Origin: a virus
DNA: 64,000 bases
Virus record (IMG/VR): IMGVR_UViG_3300032291_002550
Location: 64,436-128,435 of that record
Strand: one strand, 5' to 3'
Positions 42,609 through 50,350 of the stretch are shown here, one piece after another. Within the stretch, counting starts at the first letter, position 1. Each line of letters opens with the position of its first letter. A program made the translations under genes and the position numbers. Under the pieces are notes generated by a model. It did not search any database. It worked only from the letters and a program-made list of their open reading frames with translations, and had not been told where the DNA came from.

Positions 42609-42736
42609 AGTTAGGTGGTGTAATTGGTAATCACACCTTGCAAGTGAGTAATAGGGTAAGTGAGTCAATAGCACTGCTCGGCTTGATAGCCTCACGACAG
42701 GGAAACAAATTGCAGGTTCGAATCCTGTCCTGACTA
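42609..42736 (+). ncRNA. Enlarged tRNA-like RNA, copy 5
   Basis: Acceptor AGTTAGG/CCTGACT and T-arm CAGG/CCTG with TTCGAAT. The D-arm GTG...CAC carries TAATTGGTAAT. CCTTG can pair with CAGGG as an anticodon stem around about 55 nt. Inside that, GTGAG/CTCAC and TCAA/TTGA form a stable nested hairpin, intron-like in placement. The HD-hydrolase gene starts 18 nt downstream. Confidence 0.75.
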
Positions 42737-42754
42737 CTAAATAAATAAAATAAT

Positions 42755-43330
42755 ATGAGAAATGAAGGTTCAGATTGGTGCATTAAACAACATGTAAATA
42801 CCAATCATTTTTATGATACATACTTACCATATCAGTTCCATTTACAAATGGTTGCGCAAGTATATGAAGATTTTAAACATCTTTTACCTAAAGACTTAAT
42901 AGTAACAGAAGAATCATATGGCCATGGTAGTTATGAAAAAGTAGATATTACGCATCAAGTAGTTAATATGGCTTGTTGGGGACATGATTTAATCGAAGAT
43001 ACCAGAACGTCTTATAATGACGTCTACAATAAGTTAGGAGTATATGTTGCAAATATTGTTTATGCCGTTTCTAATGAAAAAGGTAAGACCCGAGCCGAGC
43101 GCGCTAACGACAAATATTATGAAGGTATTAGAGAAACGCCGGGTGCTGTATTTGTTAAATTATGTGACAGAATAGCAAATGTTCAATATTCAAAAATGAC
43201 TAAGTCAAGAATGTTTGAAATGTATAAAAAAGAAAATGATAAATTTATGCTTTGTTTAGGTCGTGTATATCAAAATGATGGCCCTTACGAAGAAATGTAT
43301 CAATATTTAATTAATTTATTTAATGATTAA
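42755..43330 (+). CDS. HD-domain hydrolase, RelA/SpoT (MESH1-like) type
   Basis: 191 aa. HDLIEDT (about residues 76-82) is the diagnostic HD motif of SpoT/MESH1-type (p)ppGpp hydrolases. An N-terminal His (HLQMVAQVYEDF) and downstream KLCDRIANVQYSKM supply the remaining metal/pocket residues (the D in CDR). No synthetase or TGS domain, so it would be a hydrolase-only small alarmone hydrolase, which could quench host stringent response or other nucleotide signals. Confidence 0.75.
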   Translation: MRNEGSDWCIKQHVNTNHFYDTYLPYQFHLQMVAQVYEDFKHLLPKDLIVTEESYGHGSYEKVDITHQVVNMACWGHDLIEDTRTSYNDVYNKLGVYVANIVYAVSNEKGKTRAERANDKYYEGIRETPGAVFVKLCDRIANVQYSKMTKSRMFEMYKKENDKFMLCLGRVYQNDGPYEEMYQYLINLFND

Positions 43331-43378
43331 ATTAGGAAATATGAAATGTTTTCCTTATATTTAAGTATAATTAAAAAG
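43331..43378 (+). promoter_or_regulatory. Bacteroidetes-type promoter
   Basis: TTAGGAAATATGAAATG, then TTATATTTAAGTATAATTAA, driving the PRPP-synthetase-like, macro-domain and following genes. Confidence 0.7.
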
Positions 43379-43387
43379 AATAATAAC

Positions 43388-44272
43388 ATGAAAGTATTAA
43401 ATTTAGTATATCCTGAAAAATCGGATATAAAATTCAAAATATCAAAGTTTCCCGATGGGCAACAATCAATTACATTAGATATGGTTGAGGCAGATTTGCC
43501 AGATAAAATTACAGTAAGCATTGCTAGTAGATTTAATTCATTTTTAGATTTGGAACTTATCATTGCTGCAAATCAAGCGTTAAGAGAATTTTCTTATGTT
43601 GAAAATGTTAAATTGAATATACCTTATTTCCTAGGTGCGAGATCAGATCGTAAATTCGGAGATGGTACGAGTAACTATCTTAAAACAGTAATTTGTCCTA
43701 TCATTAATGCTCAGAAATTTTTAAGAGTAACCGTGTTAGATCCTCATTCAGATGTGTTAGAAGCATGCTTGGATAATTATCACAAACATAATAACTATCG
43801 TTTAGTTAAAGATGCTTTAACAGCAATTGATAATAAAAATGATGCTCAAGAAAGAATTTGCTTAGTAAGTCCAGATGCAGGTGCTTATAAAAAGATCTTT
43901 GACGTTGCTAAAGAATTTGGTATTAATAATATCATTACTGCAAATAAAGTTAGAGATATTAAAACGGGTCAAATTATTAGAACCGAGGTCCCAACTTTAG
44001 AGATGCATGAAGATCTTAAATACGTTATCATTGATGATATTTGTGATGGTGGTAGAACATTTGTTGAATTAGCAAAAGCAATGAAAAAACAAAGACCAAC
44101 TGCTAAAATTTATTTAGTTGTGACGCATGGTATTTTTAGTTCAGGATATGCACAATTAGGTGAATATTTCGAACAAATTTATTGTACCAATTCAATAAAA
44201 GATATTGGAGAAACTGAATATCATTGTCTTGAAAACATACCAACAAAAGTTAAACAAACAAACATATTTTAA
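43388..44272 (+). CDS. PRPP-synthetase-like pyrophosphokinase, candidate ADP-ribose pyrophosphokinase (Adps-like)
   Basis: 294 aa from ATG 43388; an in-frame ATG at 43346 is inside the promoter. KISKFPDGQQSITLD (about 17-31) and RSDRKFGDGTSNYLKTVICP (about 92-111) match PRPP synthetases, and VIIDDICDGGRTFVELA (about 212-228) is the PRPP loop. The canonical DLHAxQIQGFF is replaced by DPHSDVLEACL, so substrate may differ. In NARP1-type phage systems a relative makes ADP-ribose pyrophosphate for a NAMPT-like partner; a macro domain and NAMPT-like gene follow here. PRPP synthesis is the alternative. Confidence 0.75.
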   Translation: MKVLNLVYPEKSDIKFKISKFPDGQQSITLDMVEADLPDKITVSIASRFNSFLDLELIIAANQALREFSYVENVKLNIPYFLGARSDRKFGDGTSNYLKTVICPIINAQKFLRVTVLDPHSDVLEACLDNYHKHNNYRLVKDALTAIDNKNDAQERICLVSPDAGAYKKIFDVAKEFGINNIITANKVRDIKTGQIIRTEVPTLEMHEDLKYVIIDDICDGGRTFVELAKAMKKQRPTAKIYLVVTHGIFSSGYAQLGEYFEQIYCTNSIKDIGETEYHCLENIPTKVKQTNIF

Positions 44273-44273
44273 A

Positions 44274-44792
44274 ATGAGTTATCAAGAAATAGAAGGCGAT
44301 TTAATCAAATTAGCCAGAGAAGCTAAATTTGACGTAATAGTACATGGTTGCAATTGTCTTAGTACAATGGGCGCCGGAATTGCGCCGCAAATGGCAAATG
44401 CTTTTGGTTGTGATAAATTTGAAATGGAGAGATGGGGGCCGACAATTGAGAAATTAGGTTGTATCGATTATGAAACTGTTGTTCTTGGAGAAAAGACGAT
44501 ATGGTCTTTAAGTGACTACAAAAACAATCGTAATGAACCAGAATTAACTGTTGTCAATGCATATACGCAATATAAGTATGGTTCGAACCACAAAGATGGC
44601 ATTGCAAACCCATTTGACTATGAAGCATTCACGATATGTATGCGAAAAATGAACCATATCTTCAAAGGCAAGCATATTGGCATGCCAAAGATTGGCGCTG
44701 GATTAGCTGGAGGAGATTGGAATAGAATTAAGGACATTATCCAAGCAGAATTAAAAGATATGCAAATATCAGTAATAATTTATAAACCATAA
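44274..44792 (+). CDS. Macro-domain protein (ADP-ribose binding/processing)
   Basis: 172 aa from ATG 44274, 1 nt after the previous stop. VIVHGCNCLSTMGAGIAPQM (about residues 20-39) is the macro-domain ADP-ribose loop, close to Poa1p/ALC1-type members. Later IGMPKIGAGLAGGDWNRIKD (about 140-159) completes the pocket. Such proteins remove ADP-ribose or 1''-phosphate from ADP-ribose. Its coupling to a PRPP-synthetase-like gene points to ADP-ribose metabolism. Confidence 0.85.
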   Translation: MSYQEIEGDLIKLAREAKFDVIVHGCNCLSTMGAGIAPQMANAFGCDKFEMERWGPTIEKLGCIDYETVVLGEKTIWSLSDYKNNRNEPELTVVNAYTQYKYGSNHKDGIANPFDYEAFTICMRKMNHIFKGKHIGMPKIGAGLAGGDWNRIKDIIQAELKDMQISVIIYKP

Positions 44793-44811
44793 GAAATAAA
44801 ATATTTTAAAT

Positions 44812-44997
44812 ATGACCTTAAAGGAAAGTTTAAAAGTAAAAGAAACGGACATTTATGGATGTAGCAGTTGTAAAATTACCTCCGAGACGAAAGGCAGAAT
44901 GTGCCCTTGTCCACGTGGTAGTTGTGATGCTGAAATTATAGGACAAAAAATAATAATAACAGAAATTAAATCGTATTCAAATGGAAATAAGAAATAA
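44812..44997 (+). CDS. Small Cys-containing protein, 61 aa
   Basis: YGCSSCKITSETKGRMCPCP RGSCDAEI has CxxC, CxC and another C, a likely zinc site. The tail (IIITEIKSYSNGNKK) is short. Downstream ATG overlaps its end. Confidence 0.5.
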   Translation: MTLKESLKVKETDIYGCSSCKITSETKGRMCPCPRGSCDAEIIGQKIIITEIKSYSNGNKK

Positions 44998-45085
44998 AAA
45001 TGGCAATACAATATTCGAAATGGATGATGTGTTAATATTACTTTTAGCATGCGTTATAGCATTTTGTATAGTGGGGCATTGTTAA
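44981..45085 (+). CDS. Small membrane peptide, 34 aa
   Basis: MEIRNKNGNTIFEMDDVLIL LLACVIAFCIVGHC: one TM span after a charged start. It overlaps the previous gene by 17 nt. Short; may be chance. Confidence 0.35.
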   Translation: MEIRNKNGNTIFEMDDVLILLLACVIAFCIVGHC

Positions 45086-45102
45086 AAATAAACTATCAAG
45101 AA

Positions 45103-45258
45103 ATGAAAATATTTAAAGACATATTAGCACCGGCATATTTAGGATTTGCACTATCATATTTTGCAAACATATCATGGGACAATTCGAAATTTTATGCTAT
45201 CATTATCCCATTCTATTTTCTTGTAAAAATATCTAATTTTAATAAAGACGAAGAATAA
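45103..45258 (+). CDS. Small membrane protein, 51 aa
   Basis: Start at 45103 (MKIFKDILAPAYLGFALSYF); the in-frame ATG at 45049 lies in the preceding peptide's frame region. Two hydrophobic spans. Its stop overlaps the next ATG (TAATG). Confidence 0.5.
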   Translation: MKIFKDILAPAYLGFALSYFANISWDNSKFYAIIIPFYFLVKISNFNKDEE

Positions 45259-45686
45259 TGAATAAATTACAAAAATACATCGATCGCTTAACGAGAGAAT
45301 GGAAGCAGCATAAAAATATCATCATTGCTGTTGATTTTGATGATACAATTAGTCCTTGGGGACTAAACACAACACAAGAATGTAATTGGGTTGTCGAAAA
45401 ATTAAAAACATATCAACAACAAGGAGCTTATATTGTAATATTTACTGCTTGTAATTCTGATAGATTTGAAGATATTAGCAATTTCTGTAGTCAGAATGAT
45501 TTAATGATTTCAAGTATTAATAAAAATGCTTTTGAATTGCCTTATGGTAATAACGGAAAGATATATGCTAATGTATTTTTAGATGATAGAGCTGGGTTAT
45601 TTGAAACCATTGAAATATTAGATGGTGCTTTATGTAATATGAAGGCTCATGGAAATGAAATACAACATATAGGAGAAATTGCATAA
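45258..45686 (+). CDS. HAD-like phosphatase
   Basis: 142 aa. IIAVDFDDTISPWG (about residues 21-34; DxDDT) is HAD motif I. IVIFTACNS is motif II, and VFLDDRAGLFE gives the acidic motif IV. A small cap-less HAD. Overlaps neighbours by one base at each side. Confidence 0.75.
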   Translation: MNKLQKYIDRLTREWKQHKNIIIAVDFDDTISPWGLNTTQECNWVVEKLKTYQQQGAYIVIFTACNSDRFEDISNFCSQNDLMISSINKNAFELPYGNNGKIYANVFLDDRAGLFETIEILDGALCNMKAHGNEIQHIGEIA

Positions 45687-45883
45687 TGAATATATTAACA
45701 GCAGAAGAATTTTTAAAACAAGAAGGTTGGTATAATGAAGAATGTTCTGTTAATTATTTAATGATTAAATTTGCTAAAATGCACGTAAAAGCTGCTTTAG
45801 AAAAGGGAGCTAAAAGTTATATAATGTATGAAAGCGATAGAGAAAAAATAAGAAATTCTTACCCTTTAGAAAATATAAAATAA
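45686..45883 (+). CDS. Small conserved protein, paralogue of 29346
   Basis: 65 aa; LTAEEFLKQEGWYNEECSVN...LMIKFAKMHVKAALEKGA...IRNSYPLENIK, the same family as the gene at 29346. Function unknown. Confidence 0.65.
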   Translation: MNILTAEEFLKQEGWYNEECSVNYLMIKFAKMHVKAALEKGAKSYIMYESDREKIRNSYPLENIK

Positions 45884-46350
45884 TGAATAACGTATTTACA
45901 CCACCAATGAACATATCTCTAAGAGATAGAAGAAAACATTCAATATTCCTAGCCGGTTCCATAGATATGGGAGCATCAGAAGATTGGCAAACTTATGTGA
46001 TTGATAAAATTAAATATAAAAAAGCACATAATTGGTTTAATCCTAGAAGGTTAGATTGGGATAGTTCTTGGATTCAAGAATTAGAGAATCCTCAATTTAA
46101 TCAACAAGTTAAATGGGAGATAAATGCTCTAAAAAAAGCTGATATAATTGTTATGAACTTTACAAGTGGGTCCATTTCGCCCATATCGTTACTTGAATTA
46201 GGAATGTTTGCACATACAGGTAAAATGCTCGTTTGTTGTCCAAAAGAATTTTGGAGAAAAGGAAACGTAGATATTATATGTGAAGAATATGACATACCTT
46301 TATTCGAAGATTTAGATAGTTTATTATCTAGATTAGAACAAATAATATAA
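45883..46350 (+). CDS. Nucleoside 2-deoxyribosyltransferase-like protein
   Basis: 155 aa. SIFLAGSIDMGASEDWQTYV (about 18-37) matches the N-terminal strand of the family (F-L-A-G-x), with VKWEINALKKADIIVMNFTSGSISPISLLELG (read as KKADIIVMNF and ISPISLLELG) giving the Asp/Glu active-site stretch. Acts on nucleoside N-glycosidic bonds, exchanging or hydrolysing base. Fits the nucleotide block here. Confidence 0.75.
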   Translation: MNNVFTPPMNISLRDRRKHSIFLAGSIDMGASEDWQTYVIDKIKYKKAHNWFNPRRLDWDSSWIQELENPQFNQQVKWEINALKKADIIVMNFTSGSISPISLLELGMFAHTGKMLVCCPKEFWRKGNVDIICEEYDIPLFEDLDSLLSRLEQII

Positions 46351-46372
46351 TTTTTAAAAAAATAATTAAAAA

Positions 46373-46425
46373 AAAGGTTGGAAATATGAAATGTTTTCCT
46401 TATCTTTAAGTATATTAATAAATAA
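46373..46425 (+). promoter_or_regulatory. Bacteroidetes-type promoter
   Basis: AAAGGTTGGAAATATGAAAT, then TTATCTTTAAGTATATTAAT, upstream of the NAMPT gene. Confidence 0.75.
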
Positions 46426-46430
46426 ATAAT

Positions 46431-48305
46431 ATGAGTTTTAAAATAAATAGTTTATATCTTACAGACGGATATAAGGTTGGTCACAAGAAAATGTTAGCTA
46501 AAGGTACAACAAAGCTATACGGAACATGGATTCCTAGAAGTACTAAACATGCCCCTAAGGGTGTTACGAAAATTGTATCATTCGGTCAACAATTGGTTTG
46601 GAAATGGTTACATGATGAATTTGAAGAAAATTTCTTTTTTACGGAACAGAAAAAATTAATGAACTTTTCTGACCCGGCCAGAACAAATCAAAAAAGTGAA
46701 TTAAAAGCTAAAGCGCTTCAATTCACAAAAGATATGTCCCTATACTTAGGTATGGAGTATGACGGTAAACATTTCGAAGAATTGTGGGACTTAGGTTACT
46801 TACCTATTAAAGTAAAAGCATTACCTGAAGGTATTGAAACAGGAACTAATATTCCTCATATGACCTTTATAAATACAGTTGATGGGTTTGCTTGGTTAAC
46901 ATTATATCTTGAAACTGTAGTTAGTTCATTAGCTTGGAAACCAAGTACAGCAGCAACTATTGCTAAATTGTATAGAAGACAAGCTGAAGAATGGGTAGCT
47001 AAAACAGACCCAAGTAATATGTGGTTAGTTGATTTTATGTGTCATGATTTCTCTGCTAGAGGATTAGACCCGATGAGTCAATACCTAATTGGTTTAGGTC
47101 ATGCTACATCATTTAAAGGTAGTGATACATTACCTGTTATTCCTGCTGCTAGATATTTTTATGGAGTTAAAGAAGATGAAATGCCTATCTATAGTGTTAA
47201 TGCGTCAGAACATTCAGTATCAACTACAAAGATTTTTACAGTAGGTGAACAACAAATGATTGCTGATTGGTTAAAGGATTTTGATAAAGGTATTTTATCA
47301 ATAGTAGCTGATACATTTGATTTATGGAAACTAATTACAGAATATTTACCAGCTAATAAAGAAGCTATTATGGCTCGTGATGGTAAATTAGTAATTCGCC
47401 CTGACTCTGGAGATCCTGTTGATATTATTTGCGGATTAAATATTCCCGAATATGATAGTTTAGTTGATGCCGAGGAATCATTTAGAGATGAGTTGTATAA
47501 TAACCAAGTGCATGGAGAAGATATGTTTTCAATTGATGAAACGCGACTGGTAAAAGTTGAAGATAAATATTATAAATTAACAGCAGATGTTGATTGGAAC
47601 AGATATGATAAACAATACTATTTTATTGAATGTATTAGTTTTGGCGTTATAGAAGTAGAATCAACGCCAGCCTTTAAAGGCGTAATAGAATTACTTTGGG
47701 ATATATTTGGCGGGACAATTAACGAACAAGGATTCAAAGTTTTAGATCCACATATCGGAGCCATTTATGGTGACAGTATTACACCAGAACGTCAAGTTCA
47801 AATATATGAAAGATTAGCTGCTAAAGGATTTGCATCGACTAATATTGTATTAGGTGTAGGTAGTTTTACTTATCAATATAATACAAGAGATACATTAGGA
47901 TTTGCTGCTAAAGGCGCTTGGTTTGAGGTTGAGGATAGAATTGTATTTTTTGCTGCTAAAGGCGCTTGGTTTGAGGTTGAGGATAGAATTGTATTTACTA
48001 ATAAAAATGGTAATCTTGACGAAGAATTTGTAAAAACTGCTTATAATATTTATAAAGATCCAATTACAGATGATGGTACAAAGAAATCATTAAAAGGTTT
48101 ATTACAAGTAGAAGAAGTTAACACTTATAAAGGTGGTGATAAAGTAAAAACAGATTATATAGTATTACAAGAATGTACCCCTGAAGAAGAAAATAAAGGA
48201 ATGCTTCAAGTAATTTATGAAGATGGTAAATTCTTTAATCAAGTTACTCTAAATGAAATTAGAGAAAGATTACAAAGTGCTATAACAATAGCTATAGGAA
48301 AATAA
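46431..48305 (+). CDS. Nicotinamide phosphoribosyltransferase-like protein (NAMPT; NadV/Namat-like) with internal duplication
   Basis: 624 aa, slightly longer than usual NAMPT. LYLTDGYKVGHKKM (about 7-20), YGTWIPRSTKHAPKG, GLNIPEYDSLVD, and VGSFTYQYNTRDTLGFA (about 474-490) with KDPITDDGTKKSLKGLL are NAMPT signatures. Forms NMN from nicotinamide and PRPP, or NAD+ from ADPR-PP in NARP1-type phage systems. A perfect 48-bp tandem repeat at 47901-47996 duplicates 16 residues near 491-522. tRNA-like copy 6 follows 8 nt later. Confidence 0.85.
   Translation: MSFKINSLYLTDGYKVGHKKMLAKGTTKLYGTWIPRSTKHAPKGVTKIVSFGQQLVWKWLHDEFEENFFFTEQKKLMNFSDPARTNQKSELKAKALQFTKDMSLYLGMEYDGKHFEELWDLGYLPIKVKALPEGIETGTNIPHMTFINTVDGFAWLTLYLETVVSSLAWKPSTAATIAKLYRRQAEEWVAKTDPSNMWLVDFMCHDFSARGLDPMSQYLIGLGHATSFKGSDTLPVIPAARYFYGVKEDEMPIYSVNASEHSVSTTKIFTVGEQQMIADWLKDFDKGILSIVADTFDLWKLITEYLPANKEAIMARDGKLVIRPDSGDPVDIICGLNIPEYDSLVDAEESFRDELYNNQVHGEDMFSIDETRLVKVEDKYYKLTADVDWNRYDKQYYFIECISFGVIEVESTPAFKGVIELLWDIFGGTINEQGFKVLDPHIGAIYGDSITPERQVQIYERLAAKGFASTNIVLGVGSFTYQYNTRDTLGFAAKGAWFEVEDRIVFFAAKGAWFEVEDRIVFTNKNGNLDEEFVKTAYNIYKDPITDDGTKKSLKGLLQVEEVNTYKGGDKVKTDYIVLQECTPEEENKGMLQVIYEDGKFFNQVTLNEIRERLQSAITIAIGK
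47901..47996 (+). repeat. Perfect 48-bp in-frame tandem duplication in NAMPT
   Basis: Copies 47901-47948 and 47949-47996 are identical, encoding FAAKGAWFEVEDRIVF twice. Other NAMPTs have one such segment after the TRDTLGFA motif. Fresh duplication or assembly artefact. Confidence 0.9.
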
Positions 48306-48313
48306 TAAGGGTT

Positions 48314-48438
48314 AGTCAGGTGGCGGAATGGTAGACGCTACCCAGATAACAGCCGAAAGGTGGGGATTAATCAGAATAGTTATTCTGAAATGCACTAACG
48401 AAACAGATTAATTACAGGTTCGAATCCTGTCCTGACTA
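48314..48438 (+). ncRNA. Enlarged tRNA-like RNA, copy 6
   Basis: Acceptor AGTCAGG/CCTGACT, D-arm GCG...CGC with GAATGGTAGA, T-arm ACAGG/CCTGT with TTCGAAT. Middle: CCCA/TGGG around GATAACAGCCGAAAGG; then TTAATC/GATTAA enclosing a CAGAAT/ATTCTG hairpin (AGTT loop). It is 18 nt upstream of the RNA ligase ATG. Confidence 0.75.
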
Positions 48439-48455
48439 CTAATAATATAACAAAT

Positions 48456-49592
48456 ATGGAAAATTTAAATAGTGTGTGTTTTGTAGCACGAATTGATGAA
48501 ATAAAAGAAATTGCTGGAGCCGATAATATTGTTCAGGCCGTTGTCGGCGGTTGGAACTGTATTATACAAAAAGGTCAGTATACCGAAGGTGGATTAGTAA
48601 TCGTAGCAACTACGGATGCCGTAATTCCTCAAGAATTATCAGATGAGATGAACGTAACTAATTATTTACGTAAAGGTAACCGTGTTCGTACCGTTAAGTT
48701 ACGAGGCGTATATTCTGAATGCTTAATTATACCATTAAAATATATTCCTAAGGGTAATATTAATGCGTATACCGAAGGTAAAGATATGATGGAGGTAATG
48801 AATATCTTTAAATATGAACCGCCCGTTAAGCAAATTCAATTAGCGTCAGGTAAAAAGATTCGTTACCAAGATAATCCTAACTTCCATGTTTACTACAAAT
48901 TTCCAAACTTAAAAAATGTTAAAGGGATGTTTACGGAAGAAGATGATGTTCAAATTACTCGTAAACTTCACGGAACTAATGCTCGTTATGGTATTGTATT
49001 AAAAAATAAATTATCATTATGGGATAAAGTAAAGAAGTTTCTTTATCTTGCAGATGAATGGGTTGATTATGAATATGTAGTCGGGTCACATAACGTAGAA
49101 AAAGGTAGCGATTCTCAAGGATTTTATGATACAAATGTTTGGTATGAAATAGCAAATAAGTATCAAATTAAAGAAAAGTTGTGGCAATTTGTTAAGGAAA
49201 ATTATAGCCCTGAAGAATTAGGTTCAGGATTATCTATGTACGGTGAAATTTATGGAGCTGGTATTCAAAAGAACTATGATTATGGGTTAAAAAATATTGA
49301 GTTTGCAATATTCGATGTTACTAAAAATGGTACGTATTGGCCAACATTTTATACCGAAGTATTTGCATCTGCAGGAATTGAATTACCTCACGTGCCTATA
49401 CTATATGATGGACCATGGTCTCAAGAAATTCAAGACAAATATACGTTTAATAACTTTATTGAAGGTACTAAAGTTCCGCACGAAGGTATTGTAATTAAAC
49501 ATGTAAGTGGCGAAAGAAATAAAGTAGCTAAAGTAATTAATCCGGATTACTTAATTTACGGAGAAAAACATAACGTAGGAGATAGTCATTAA
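48456..49592 (+). CDS. RNA ligase, DraRnl/DRB0094-type
   Basis: 378 aa. An N-terminal OB-like domain (about 1-150) precedes the nucleotidyltransferase core: motif I KLHGTNARYG (about 170, nucleophile Lys), MYGEIYGAGIQKNYDYG (motif IIIa region), and EGIVIKHV (about 344, motif IV) with KVAKVINPDYL (motif V). This layout fits the ATP-dependent Rnl5/DRB0094 family, which seals nicked RNA. tRNA-like copy 6 sits directly upstream, so an RNA-repair role with tRNA-like substrates is attractive but unproven. Confidence 0.85.
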   Translation: MENLNSVCFVARIDEIKEIAGADNIVQAVVGGWNCIIQKGQYTEGGLVIVATTDAVIPQELSDEMNVTNYLRKGNRVRTVKLRGVYSECLIIPLKYIPKGNINAYTEGKDMMEVMNIFKYEPPVKQIQLASGKKIRYQDNPNFHVYYKFPNLKNVKGMFTEEDDVQITRKLHGTNARYGIVLKNKLSLWDKVKKFLYLADEWVDYEYVVGSHNVEKGSDSQGFYDTNVWYEIANKYQIKEKLWQFVKENYSPEELGSGLSMYGEIYGAGIQKNYDYGLKNIEFAIFDVTKNGTYWPTFYTEVFASAGIELPHVPILYDGPWSQEIQDKYTFNNFIEGTKVPHEGIVIKHVSGERNKVAKVINPDYLIYGEKHNVGDSH

Positions 49593-49594
49593 AA

Positions 49595-50137
49595 ATGATC
49601 AATCAAATATTTGTTAATGTAAGCGACATGCACTTATATATTAAAGTGCCAAACCATTTATGGTATACTGCAACTCATTATACGCATGTACCAAGTACAG
49701 ACCCAGAATATCCATATTTCAATGATGAATATCGTTATGGATGGATGGATGTCGTTTATTTAACAGACCCTATAATAGATCCAACAGGGGTAATGAGAAG
49801 CCCTGAATGGATTTATGTTTTAGTGAATAAATCAATGCCGGGAATGGTAAAGATTGGATTAACAACAACATCTGTTGATCAACGCGTTAAAGAAATAAAC
49901 AGTGCTACTGGAGTACCTACTCCTTGGATAGATGTTTATAAATTTAAATGTTATGGGTCTAGATATCTAGAAAAGGAAATACATCAATATTTAGCAAGCC
50001 ATCGAGTGTCTACAAATAGAGAAATGTTTGCCGTAACTACAATGCATGCTCAAGAAGTAATTGAGAAGCTAGGTGACCCATATACAAGTTTTTTATATGT
50101 AGATCAAAAAAATCTTGAAATAGATTTGGAAAATTGA
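49595..50137 (+). CDS. GIY-YIG-like (T5orf172-type) nuclease domain protein
   Basis: 180 aa. WIYVLVNKSMPGMVKIGLTT (about 73-92) with SVDQRVKEINSATGVPTPWI, LEKEIHQYLASHRVSTNREM F matches the T5orf172/MUG113 GIY-YIG-like domain. Such domains are nucleases or nucleic-acid-binding in phages. The first 70 residues are a separate Tyr-rich segment. Confidence 0.75.
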   Translation: MINQIFVNVSDMHLYIKVPNHLWYTATHYTHVPSTDPEYPYFNDEYRYGWMDVVYLTDPIIDPTGVMRSPEWIYVLVNKSMPGMVKIGLTTTSVDQRVKEINSATGVPTPWIDVYKFKCYGSRYLEKEIHQYLASHRVSTNREMFAVTTMHAQEVIEKLGDPYTSFLYVDQKNLEIDLEN

Positions 50138-50161
50138 AAAGTATTCTTTATCTTTAAGTAT
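50136..50161 (+). promoter_or_regulatory. Bacteroidetes-type promoter, leaderless start
   Basis: GAAAAGTATTCTTTATCTTT then AAGTAT and the ATG at 50162; the start codon lies about 6 bases after the -7 box. Confidence 0.65.
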
Positions 50162-50302
50162 ATGAAATCAGGTCAATATGTGTATTTAAATAACTATCGA
50201 TATTTGTTTCTAGGATATATTGATTATAAAAGAACTAGATGTATACTAGCAGATAGACATGGTAACAAATGTGAAATGTGGATAGATAAAATAAAAAATT
50301 AA
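50162..50302 (+). CDS. Small protein, 46 aa (leaderless)
   Basis: MKSGQYVYLNNYRYLFLGYI DYKRTRCILADRHGNKCEMW IDKIKN; Tyr-rich SH3-like segment. Small domain seen in other phages. Starts right after the promoter. Confidence 0.55.
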   Translation: MKSGQYVYLNNYRYLFLGYIDYKRTRCILADRHGNKCEMWIDKIKN

Positions 50303-50311
50303 AAATAAAAA

Positions 50312-50350
50312 GTCTAGGAAAATTGAAAAGTATTCTTTATCTTTAAGTAT
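50312..50350 (+). promoter_or_regulatory. Bacteroidetes-type promoter, leaderless start
   Basis: TCTAGGAAAATTGAAAAG, TTTATCTTTAAGTAT, with the ATG at 50351 immediately downstream. Copy of the 50136 promoter. Confidence 0.7.
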
